DNA of 64,000 nt from Protula sp. h YS-2021 (taxonomy: Eukaryota > Annelida > Polychaeta > Sabellida > Serpulidae): positions 2,143,241 to 2,207,240 of the forward strand of contig OX457031.1 in NCBI GenBank assembly GCA_949752745.1. Reading direction: 5' to 3'. This document shows positions 55,855 to 64,000 of the stretch, piece by piece (the first letter of the stretch is position 1; every line of letters begins with the position of its first letter). The notes below the pieces were generated by a model that was not told where the DNA came from, did no database searches, and worked only from the letters and a program-made list of their open reading frames with translations. The translations under genes and the position numbers were made by a program.

Positions 55855-56090
55855 ACAGTTGCAGAAGGCCACGCATATCCGAATCGAACCCAAAGCCCCC
55901 CAGCCCCATGATCTGAGCGGTTCGTTCACAGCCCCTTCTACGCATGTCCTAATCCAAGCCAGCCCCATGGTCTGAGCGGTTCGTTCGCAGGCCCTTCCAT
56001 GCATGTCCGAATTCAACCCAGCCCCATGGTCTGAGCGGATCGTTCACAGACCCTTCCACGCATTTGGGAATCAAATACAAAGCACCTAAC
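55855..56090 (+). repeat. ~68-base tandem repeat, CAGCCCCATGGTCTGAGCGG core
   Basis: Three to four copies of CAGCCCCATGGTCTGAGCGG followed by TTCGTTCACAGRCCCTTC and CACGCATGTCCGAATC. A related single piece is near 37985-38065. Confidence 0.85.
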
Positions 56091-56269
56091 ACCATGGTCT
56101 ATACCTATAACAAAAAAAAACGTCAAATATTGCTGAACCTATGTGATGCCACCATAAAGTTTACGTGAATGTAATTCTAACAACAACAAAAATGTGTCAC
56201 AGATACAATTACATGAAAGAGCCGATACTGTTATGTACTTATATAATTATACAAATATAACCCCAACAG

Positions 56270-56715
56270 TGTAGTTTAGACACAAATATAATGTCATCGA
56301 AAATATAATGCAACACAAATATGATGTCAACACATATTTAATGCCAATACAAATTTAATGCCAACACAATATAATCCAACACAAATATAATGTCAACACA
56401 AATTTAATGGCAATACAAATTTAATGTCAACACAATATAATGCAACACAAATATGATGTCAACACATATTTAATGCCAATACAAATTTAATGTCAACACA
56501 ATATAATGCAACACAAATATAATGTCACCACAAATATAATGCCAATACAATTTAATGTCAACACAATATAATGCAACACAAATATAATGTCATCACAAAT
56601 TTAATGCCAATACAATTTAATGTCAACACAAATATAATGCAACACAAATATAATGTCACCACAAATATAATGCAACACAAAGCTAATGTCAACACAATAT
56701 AATGCAATACAGATG
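56270..56715 (+). repeat. ACACAAATATAATGTCA tandem array
   Basis: About 27 copies of a 15-17 base unit (ACACAAATATAATGYCA, with AATACAAATTTAATGCC variants) that also shows a higher-order pattern of 3-4 units. Non-coding, about 400 bases before the first gene C exon. Confidence 0.9.
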
Positions 56716-57114
56716 TAACATAAACCATGTGTAAAGTTCAGCACACAGATATCAGTCCTGTACAGTCCGTTTATCAGCAGTTAATACAATCAAACCACAC
56801 ATATTATTATTAGTAGTAGTAGTATAATTATTATTATTATTATTATTACTATTATTGCTGTTGTTGCAGTTGTTGTTACTGTTACTTAGCTGTTGTCATT
56901 GTTGTATTATAACAACAATGAAATCGTTAATATCCCTCAGAGCACATACTTGAGTACGGTTGTGCGGATGAAATTCCGCAAAACAATCATAAGAAAACTT
57001 AATAAACCTATAAACCTATGACGACACAATTTGTCGATTTCAGCTATGCTGTTATAGCGGAGATATGCTGCACTTACAATAATGCCACCACATCGACTGT
57101 ACTTTTGCTTGCAG

Positions 57115-57231
57115 ATGAGCAAGACAATTGTGCAAACGTCACGTGCTTTAATGGAGGTGTCTGCAGGGAAACTCATCTCAGTTTCGAATGCGTTTGTCCT
57201 GATCTCTTCACCGGCGATACTTGCGAAACAG
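57115..57231 (+). CDS. Gene C EGF-like domain 1
   Basis: A 117-base phase 1-1 exon: DEQDNCANVTCFNGGVC, then FECVCPDLFTGDTCET. It opens with the EQD motif of the gene B EGFs. Acceptor TTGCTTGCAG, donor GTATGC. Confidence 0.92.
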
Positions 57232-57897
57232 GTATGCGTTTTGTTTGTTAATTATTTTATTGTTTGATGTTATTGTTTATTACTTATGAATTCATTAATG
57301 TATACACAAGTGATTATGTGATGTTTTAATTTATTATTTATTTAATAATTTATTTATTATTTATTTATCATTTATTCAATTATCGTCAAGTGCTTCTCGA
57401 TAAACGCGTTAGTGTCATCCAATCAGAGCGATGTGAAGTAGGTCAGGTCAGGAATTTCCCAAGTAATCTAGGTCAACTGTGTAAATTCTGTACGCTTTAT
57501 ACAGGAAAAGATTGGTTTCGAAGCTTTTTTTATCTTTTTTTTCCCTTATTTTAAGTGTTTTACGCCGAATTTGTTTCGCCTTAAACATGTTCGAATTTAA
57601 AACCTCGATATTTTTTTTTCAAAATTTTTTGGTCATTTTTTCATGTATGGAGTGAGCTGATGGAGAGATGGGGGGTGGTCGGCATGGTATTTATTGGACT
57701 TGTTACCATTTTATTAAATAACTATGTTTACTTCAGACTCCTATCTTGCAAGTTTCGAGATTGAAGAGGCATTTAACGACGCACTGACGAACACCAGCTC
57801 AGAGGAATATATAAGTTTGTTGAATGCCACGATTACAGGAGTAAGTTACTATTACCTGAACATAGAAAGAAAGAAAGACAGAAAGAAAGAAAGAGAG

Positions 57898-57936
<39 letters not shown>

Positions 57937-57940
57937 AGGA

Positions 57941-57971
<31 letters not shown>

Positions 57972-57976
57972 AAGGA

Positions 57977-58024
<48 letters not shown>

Positions 58025-58052
58025 AGAGAGAGAGGGAAAAAAAGAAAGAAAC

Positions 58053-58085
<33 letters not shown>

Positions 58086-58130
58086 AAGAAAGAGTGAAAG
58101 ACAGAAAGAAAGACAGAAAGTAAGAAAGAG

Positions 58131-58161
<31 letters not shown>

Positions 58162-58216
58162 GAGAAAGAGAGAGAGAAAGAGAGAGAAAGAAAGAGAGAG
58201 AAAGAGGGGGAGAGAG

Positions 58217-58293
<77 letters not shown>

Positions 58294-59890
58294 GACAACG
58301 TAACAAAGAGAAGACGTCAAACTAGAAATGATGACAAGGGGGTGGGGGCTGAGGGATGTTTATATCATATGCTTTTTATAAAGGCAAGATGTTTTGAATG
58401 AGGGAGTTGGCGGGATTGGGGGTTGGGGTTGATGGGGTAAAACTGTTTGGCTTTGTGTTCATTCAGCAGAGTCAATACTTTTTGGGTAGAGTCAGTACAT
58501 TTTAGGCAGAGTCAATACTTTTGAGGTAGAGTCAATACTTTTTTATGTCACAATTTTCTGCTTTTTTTTTTTTTTTTTTTTTTTTTTTTTGATTAGATAC
58601 AAGATTTCTGCAGCGATACGTCTACCAGCGTCGAGATTTGTTCCGTGAGTGACGTCACATTCACGAGCGTCAGAGGCGGACAGTTGATTGGTGTGGACTT
58701 CACGTTCACGACGGGATCTGTTCACGTTGATGAGGAAACCATATTCAATGAGCTCGTCAGTCTCGTTATGAACGACCCCATGTCCTTGGTCGAGAACAAG
58801 AAAGTCTGGCTGAGTAGCATAGCATTTGGGACATGTAAGTCTTTATCTTGATTTCCATTTATTTATTTATTTATTTATACTGGTGTTGCTTTTTTTATTT
58901 TATTTCATTATTTAATTTTTTTAAAAATATTTTTGCACATTTAAACTAAAATTGTACGATATATTATTCATGATTATTTTTACGTAGTCATTTTATATAA
59001 AAGACATTTATTATGGTAAATAAAATTAATAAATTTTAAAATTGGTTTAAATATTTGGTTTTGCACCAATAATTTTGATTGATTGATTGATTGGTTGATT
59101 GGCATCAGTTGTTTGATTGACACCTGATATTAAGCCTGCTGGGTGAATATTTATTTGATACCCGAAAAACACTTCTGCTAGAACAATTTAAGTAATTAAT
59201 TAATTTTAAGGGTTAAAAATAAATAAAATAAAACTAATTAGACTTTACATTCGACCGATGGCACAGCCGTTCTGTGCGCTGTTCCTTATAGTGAACAGGC
59301 TTTACCGCAAGTTTTTTCTTTGCAATTTTGTTACTTACCGACCTCTGCTGACCACAGTAAATTCTGTATATCAACAAAGCGGACTGATATAAAAAATAGT
59401 TCCAAGGAGAGTACCTTTTTGTATAATCCGCGGATCGCCAAAACACATTAAATTCTAATTCATAACAGACAGAACAGCCACAGAGGTTTTCTCTTTTACA
59501 CGGTGTCAATGCATAACAGATCGAAACGCCGTAGAGGTTGGCTGTTACGTAACAACGCTAAAACCTCATGCATCTGTTTGTGTTATTTCAGATGAGCAAG
59601 AATATTGTCCCGAGCAAGGCTGCCAAAATAACGGAACCTGTGAAGAGACAGAGCTCAGTTTTAGATGCATTTGTCTCGAGAATTTCATTGGTTCCCAATG
59701 TCAAACGGGTACTATTTTTCTTTCCTGAATATCTTCGAGGGCAGTCTTGCACATTTACTTTTTTTCAGTAATTGTCGTTCCCCTTGTTTGTATTTGCTTT
59801 TATTGATTATATTGATTATATTATAGTAATTTCAATTTTTTGCGCACGCTCAGAGAATAATTGCCAACACGTTGCCTTTAGTCACAACAT

Positions 59891-59921
<31 letters not shown>

Positions 59922-62900
59922 AATAAATAAATAATTTGTGACTGAAATCATCATATATGAAGGCAGTTTAGTCTTTTGAATAATAGATAAATAAATAAAT
60001 ATTTGTTGACAGAAATCATCACATACGAAGGCAGTTTCGTCATTGACAGCGTTTGGGGTTCTGACCTGTCACTCACTCAGTCTACGGCTTTTGGCGAGCT
60101 TTCTTCTGCAGTGCAAACTGCGGTATGTAAAACCATTTTTAGAGTAATGGAAAGATCAATTGGTTTTTTGATTTCTATCGGACGGAGGGCGGGATTAGGG
60201 AGGGCGTGAAGAGCCAGCAGCCCTCCTGCCTCGGGTGGTAGATGAACGCTGGGGTTGCGGTTGGGGTGGGAATTCCCAGGGTATATTTTACAAACATCAT
60301 TTCACCAGAACCTCAAAAGCGAGAAGATACACAAAAGTTCAAAGTCTTCGGGCCTCTCCGATCGGTACATTTGATTGCAATTGATGTCACCAGGCCAAAT
60401 GAACAGGCTATACCGTAATACAACAAACCATTTACGAGTGGGCTGGATCAAAGTTGTCGAAAAAATTTTTAAACAGTCAAGCATATTTGTTTAAAAACTG
60501 TATTTGATATTTTGTTTTGTTTTGTTTTTCAAAGCTGGATGAAATTTGTAGCGATGAATTGTCAGTTAGCAGTTGTGATGTGGATGAAATTATCTTCACC
60601 GAATCCACTGGTACGTAGACTGATGGGCGTGTCCGTTCTGTGTGACGACATCAAGTGTTGTCCAATCAGAATGCCGGAAAACAAGAATTTTACCAAATCT
60701 GATTGCAAAATACTTGATGTCAAATGTTGTCCAATCAGAATGCCCGAGACAAAATTTTACCAAATCTGATTGGACCATACTTGATGCCAGATGTTGTCCA
60801 ATAAGAATGCCCGAGACAAAATTTTACCGAATGTGATTGGACATTACTTGATGTCAGGAGTTATCCAATCAGAATGCCCGAGACAAAAATTTCCCGAATG
60901 TGATTGGACAACACATGACGTCATCACCCAAAGCCTGATTATTAGGTCTTTATCAAGAAATAATCACTTGAGGTCTTCAAACAATTAAAGTGACTGATAG
61001 GTTAAAGTGAAAGTAAGAATCAGGGAAAAGTAACATAAAATCGTCCCTTTTTAATACTGTATTTACTATTTCCGAGTTGTGATTTTCTGAATACAGACCA
61101 CCTCCTGAGACCATTAAATAGGTCTTATTTTGAAGTTGGTCTAACTTTGGACGGGGGGTGTCTCAATTTGGAGGTGGTCTCACCTTGGAGGTGGTCTTAA
61201 TTTGGAGGTGGCTTTATCAAGCTCCAAATCCAAAGGTTCCGGGTTCGAATCCGTCTTAGATGGGTTAGCAGGTGATTGACGTACGTTCTAACTCCTTTAA
61301 TTACTTCAGTGGGTTAGATCACTGAATTGAAAGATAAGACTTTCGGTGTGTGCGTTACAACAGCGCATAAAACCTATTTATATTGATGTTTCTGTTTTGT
61401 TTTACCTTTTTTTTGATTTTAGATGGTAAAATATCAGTGGCTTTCTCGTTCACCGTGGTTGCATCAATTACATCAGGACAAATAACTTCTTTGTTCAATG
61501 AGTTCGTTTCCAAGTCAGCAACTGGTGTAGGTGGAGTCATACCAGGGTACACAGTGATTGCAAGTAGCTGGGTACTTGCTGACAGTAAGTATCGCAAGTA
61601 CTATTACTCAGGGACCAACCATACCTCATGACGTCACCAGTGCGACATGACATATTTGTGTGTACAAAGCACACACCCACCCTCCTCCACCTCTTTCTTC
61701 CCATTGTTATTTAACAGCTGACCTCTAGAGGGATCTTTCTGTCATATATAACCACAAATCGGATGGATTTAAAAATTAGTTCCTGTCGATTTTCGCGGAA
61801 TCTCCCCTGAGTGGACGGAAGTAAACTGTAAGACAGTAAAGGTTGGTTGATGGACATCGAACGACCCCATCCACCACCGTCCTTGGTAGCTCAATGATGA
61901 CCTCTTTTTCCTGGTGTCATAGAATGTTGCAAGTATACACATTACTTATTATCAGTACTTTTAGCAAGTACTAAAATACTTGCTTTTAATAAGTAGCACC
62001 CGGTATTGCATAAACCAGAATGAAAACTTTTTTATGGATTTTTGATTGTCTTAAAAATTGAAAAACAAACAAACAAAACCGCTGAAATAATAGATCCATG
62101 ATGGCGTTCTTTCAGACGTGCAGGACTACTGTGATCCGAATCCTTGCGGCGATAACGGCAACTGTACGGAATTGGCGACAAGTTTCGAATGCGTGTGCGA
62201 GGACGGATTTTTCGGCTCGCTTTGTGATTCGGGTAAGTCTTAAAAACCAGGGGCCGGGGGGGGGGGGGAGGGGGCGAGCCACTTGGTACGAAATCTGTTA
62301 TCATGCGTGTCTCCAAAAATGCACAAATAAATAACGTGGAGAAAGGGGGGTAATTTTGAGCCCTGACGCGATCAGTGCGGAGTGCCAATTTCGTTAAAAA
62401 TGGCGTGGAGGGGGGTGTCGGTAATTTTCATTGAGTACTCTGCACAAAAAGAGCGGTTATTTTCGAATTTCAATTGGTGTTTCGTTAAAAAAGGGGTATC
62501 ATTTCAAAATTAGCACTCGACATTTAGGGGGTCAGCATATATTTGCTACGTGGTGTTGACAAGTTCCAAATATGGTAATCCAATGGGGGCGGAGGGGGGG
62601 GAGGGGTTACGGAGGTCCACTTGCGAACACCACCCCCACCCCCATTCCTTTACCACAGTTTGCTTTTACCAAAAGTTTGACAAGCAATTGAGCTTGACCC
62701 TCACTAAGCCAACCCCCTCCCTACTCCCCTCCGCCCCCCTCCCCCACGGAAACCCTCTCTCTCTCCGCTCTTTTCAAAATCCTGTATCCGGTCCTGGTTA
62801 ACATCGCCAACATAAACAAATAAAAAAAAGTTTTAAAAAATTAACAAAATGAGTACCCCATGAGCTCTTTTTTCTCTCTCAACAGATCAAGATTATTGCG

Positions 62901-63894
62901 CCGGGGTCACGTGTGAGAACGGCGGGACCTGTCAGATCCTCAGCGACGGTTTCGAATGCCAGTGCCTGGAGGGCTACACGGGCGACAACTGCGAAACGGG
63001 TCAGTATGGCCGCCATGTCGAAAATTAGCTGGCTTAGAAGTTTATATACACTATATATTTGCAGGTATACGCCCCTCAAACAATAATGAAAGGAGTATTT
63101 CATTTTGGATTTAATATTTATTTATTTATTTATATTTTTATATATATTTTTATTTATTTATGCATTTATTTATTTATTTATTTTTTTGCTTTTTTTTAGT
63201 TTGTTTGGTAAATTTTAAATTTTACATGTAAATATTTAGAAAATGACATTTAGATATTGAATTTTGATATGCTGATTTTTAGATATCGATTTCTGCGCCG
63301 GGGACAACCCTTGTCAAAATGGCGGCACCTGCACGGATGGATTGACGTCATTCACATGCACGTGTCCCCGGACGTTCACCGGAAGTGTCTGCAGTGTTGG
63401 TAATGTCGGCAAATCTTTCTTTTTTATTTCTTTTCTTTTTTACTTCAGGGAAACCCGGTATTGTATCTGTCTGCAAATGGGACCATCCCAAAAACCAGGA
63501 GCATCTCATAAATGGACCATCTGATAAAATGGGTCATCCCGACAGTGGGAACACCTCATATGCTGCCATACATTTTTACACTTCCAAAACTGGTGACCTA
63601 TTTTTTTCTTGTCTTCGGGCCCGGAAATGAAACCGGGAGATCGTTGATTTAAAATAGCAAACTTTAACCATAATACTCATTTTTTTGGTGTTTTATCAAT
63701 ACGGGATTTTTTTTTTTTTTTTTGGTTATTTTTTTGGTTGCTTCTTCTTAACAGAGCGACTGCTGCTGCCCTATGGAGCGGATGCCGGTGATACTAATCC
63801 GACGTTGGTACGGGAGCGCCTGGGTACATTTGCTTCCGGGGAAATACCTCTGCCGGACGTTCTTATTGGTTCCCATTCCTACAGCAGATTCTAC
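57115..63894 (+). CDS. Gene C: MUC4-like SEA/EGF/NIDO protein, both ends incomplete
   Basis: Exons: 57115-57231, 57737-57840, 58597-58834, 59592-59708, 60013-60122, 60535-60610, 61423-61584, 62116-62232, 62886-62999, 63283-63399, 63755-63894, continuing beyond the window. Order EGF-SEA-EGF-SEA-EGF-EGF-EGF-NIDO. The run EGF, three-exon SEA, EGF, EGF equals gene A exons 4791-7986, so this is a tandem paralogue of gene A. The first exon requires an upstream phase-1 exon that was not found. The frame is open back to an ATG at 57018 without an intron, but the acceptor TTGCTTGCAG and paralogy favour splicing at 57114. Confidence 0.83.
57390..57520 (+). repeat. Copy of the CCAATCAGAG...GGTCAGGTCAGGAATT dispersed family
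   Basis: CTTCTCGATAAACGCGTTAG, then TCCAATCAGAGCGATG and GGTCAGGTCAGGAATTTCCC with AAGTAAT follow the order seen at 16130, 19545 and 21285. Confidence 0.6.
57737..58834 (+). CDS. Gene C SEA domain 1 (exons 57737-57840, 58597-58834)
   Basis: The first exon is DSYLASFEIEEAFNDALTN, ending LLNATITG in phase 0. The second is IQDFCSDTSTSVEICSVS, then VDFTFTTGSVHVDEETIF and NELVSLVMNDP, ending LSSIAFGT in phase 1. TGSVHVDE matches the SEA turn, so cleavage is possible. The Cys pair (FC...IC) parallels gene A exon 3830. Confidence 0.88.
57860..58300 (+). repeat. (GAAA)n / (GA)n microsatellite
   Basis: About 430 bases of AAAGAAAGAAAG with GGAGAGGG interruptions, ending in a perfect (GA)n. It lies in the intron that splits SEA domain 1 and begins 20 bases after the donor. 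Long Lys/Glu/Arg frames (+) and Ser/Leu/Phe frames (-) are artefacts. Confidence 0.97.
58440..58595 (+). repeat. AGAGTCAATACTTTTNGGGT tandem repeat and poly-T tract
   Basis: Four ~22-base copies at 58466-58545, then about 28 T at 58563-58590 that form the polypyrimidine tract of the acceptor at 58596. Confidence 0.9.
59234..59570 (-). repeat. Copy of the CCAACCTCTACGGCGT dispersed family (reverse)
   Basis: CGCCGTAGAGGTTGGCTGTT at about 59526 is the reverse complement of the unit at 1382-1498 and 63905-64000. GCATAACAGA occurs twice nearby, as ATACATAACAGAT does near 1612 and 17812. Confidence 0.55.
59592..59708 (+). CDS. Gene C EGF-like domain 2
   Basis: A 117-base phase 1-1 exon: YEQEYCPEQGCQNNGTCEE, then FRCICLENFIGSQCQT. 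Donor GTACTA is weaker than its neighbours but keeps the frame. It corresponds to gene A exon 4791. Confidence 0.9.
59939..59976 (+). repeat. Duplicate of the acceptor and start of exon 60013
   Basis: GACTGAAATCATCATATATG and AAGGCAGTTTAGTC copy GACAGAAATCATCACATACG and AAGGCAGTTTCGTC, 71 bases upstream. The AG of the acceptor has become TG. AATAAATAAATA separates the copies, as in the preceding intron text. Confidence 0.85.
60013..61584 (+). CDS. Gene C SEA domain 2 (exons 60013-60122, 60535-60610, 61423-61584)
   Basis: The first exon is EIITYEGSFVIDSVWGSD, ending LSSAVQTA in phase 0. The second is LDEICSDELSVSSCDVDE, then IIFTESTG. The third is DGKISVAFSFTVVASITSG, ending GYTVIASSWVLAD. 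It has the same three-exon split and lengths (110, 76, 162) as gene A SEA domain 2 (110, 61, 153). The helix-1 and strand order fits, and the cleavage motif is degraded (TGDGKISV). Confidence 0.8.
60645..60930 (+). repeat. Five ~63-base tandem units, each an inverted repeat
   Basis: The unit has GTTGTCCAATCAGAATGCCC, then GAGACAAAATTTTACCRAAT and GTGATTGGACAATACTTGAT. CCAATCAGA and TCTGATTGG inside the unit are inverted, so each could form a hairpin, and the array could fold in alternative ways. It begins 35 bases after the donor at 60611. Confidence 0.85.
61080..61345 (+). repeat. GGAGGTGGTCT repeats and SINE-like piece with B box
   Basis: 61085-61215 is an array of TTTGGAGGTGGTCTCACYTT, the reverse complement of the family at 2460-2770. 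CCGGGTTCGAATCC at 61234-61247 is a perfect B-box core, followed by GATGGGTTAGCAGGTGATTG and GTGGGTTAGATCACTGAATT, as in other SINE-like pieces. Confidence 0.6.
62116..62232 (+). CDS. Gene C EGF-like domain 3
   Basis: A 117-base phase 1-1 exon: NVQDYCDPNPCGDNGNC, then FECVCEDGFFGSLCDS. It corresponds to gene A exon 7607 ([14 protein letters not shown]). Donor GTAAGT. Confidence 0.93.
62886..62999 (+). CDS. Gene C EGF-like domain 4
   Basis: A 114-base phase 1-1 exon: DQDYCAGVTCENGGTCQI, then FECQCLEGYTGDNCET. It equals gene A exon 7873 in length and pattern. Donor GTCAGT. The 650-base intron before it holds poly-G and CCCCCTCCC text and nothing else recognised. Confidence 0.93.
63283..63399 (+). 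CDS. Gene C EGF-like domain 5
   Basis: A 117-base phase 1-1 exon: DIDFCAGDNPCQNGGTC, then FTCTCPRTFTGSVCSV. Canonical EGF, preceded by a TTTA-rich stretch (63115-63185). Donor GTAATG. Confidence 0.93.
63755..63894 (+). CDS. Gene C NIDO-domain entry exon
   Basis: Phase 1 in, phase 0 out: ERLLLPYGADAGDTNPTL, then IPLPDVLIGSHSYSRFY at donor GTAAGT. LLPYGxxAGD is the start signature of the NIDO domain region in nidogen, alpha-tectorin and MUC4-like proteins. The rest of the domain lies outside the window. Only the first ~47 residues are visible, so the call rests on the entry motif and order after EGFs. Confidence 0.75.
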
Positions 63895-63899
63895 GTAAG

Positions 63900-64000
63900 T
63901 GCGTTGTTGTCCAAAAGGCAACCTCTACGGCGTTGCGTTGTGATGCAACAGCCAACCTCTACGGCGGTGCGTTGTTGTATTGCAGCCAGCCTCTATGGTG
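63900..64000 (+). repeat. CCAACCTCTACGGCGGTGCG tandem repeat (dispersed family)
   Basis: Three copies of GTGCGTTGTTGTNCAACAGC and CAACCTCTACGGCGGT begin immediately after the donor at 63895. They match the 39-base units at 1382-1498 near the start of the window. Confidence 0.85.

Noticed and set aside
57018..57114. Possible in-frame start of gene C at the ATG at 57018
   Set aside because: Open frame, but the residues do not form a convincing signal peptide, and a strong acceptor (TTGCTTGCAG) sits exactly where sister EGF exons begin.
57799..58320. Long minus-strand Ser/Leu/Phe frames (up to 173 residues)
   Set aside because: Pure (TTTC)n/(CT)n translation inside a gene C intron; no start context, domains or splice structure.
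57724..58401. 225-residue + strand frame ending in Lys/Glu/Arg repeats
   Set aside because: Only 57737-57840 is the SEA exon; the rest reads through the donor into a (GAAA)n microsatellite.

Overview
This is a eukaryotic (animal) window: about 64 intron-containing exons on the + strand, GT-AG introns nearly all in phase 1, very AT-rich and microsatellite-rich introns, and extracellular modules found only in metazoans (EGF, calcium-binding EGF, SEA, VWD, NIDO). The species cannot be read from the sequence. A marine invertebrate is my inference from the mucin type and repeat-laden introns. Nothing prokaryotic is present, so operons, RBSs and CRISPR do not apply.

Three tandem, same-strand genes of the MUC4-like / SEA-EGF membrane mucin type fill the window. 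Gene A (exons from before base 1 to the TGA at 28077-28079, 35 exons seen) reads: Pro/Thr/Ser mucin repeats, SEA, EGF, SEA, two EGFs, a 200-base assembly gap, a VWD domain, a post-VWD linker region, an array of about ten EGF modules, a membrane-proximal SEA, a transmembrane helix and a cytoplasmic tail. Gene B (30853-47125, 18 exons, 5' end not found) reads SEA-EGF-SEA-EGF-SEA-EGF-SEA-TM-tail. Its tail ends in the same motif as the gene A tail, split by an intron at the same place. Gene C (57115 to beyond 63894) repeats the exon layout of the 5' half of gene A (EGF, SEA, EGF, three-exon SEA, EGFs) and then enters a NIDO-like exon that gene A lacks at the equivalent place, next to its assembly gap.

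Between and within the genes lie many tandem repeats, several dispersed repeat families, tRNA-derived SINE-like pieces, and one decayed non-LTR retrotransposon 3' end (about 52880-53640). Region 28080-30852 has no recognised gene. Region 47126-57114 has none apart from that retrotransposon.

The most unusual signals are: (1) at least ten short tandem duplications that straddle exon-intron boundaries of these genes and copy splice sites; (2) two of these after the gene B transmembrane exon form perfect 39-base, phase-1 cassette mini-exons that would lengthen the cytoplasmic tail; (3) a conserved tail motif shared by genes A and B; (4) a dispersed palindromic element with the end ATTATGGTGTGTAAAAT. 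Exon borders were placed by hand from splice consensus and reading-frame continuity; every listed border keeps the frame.
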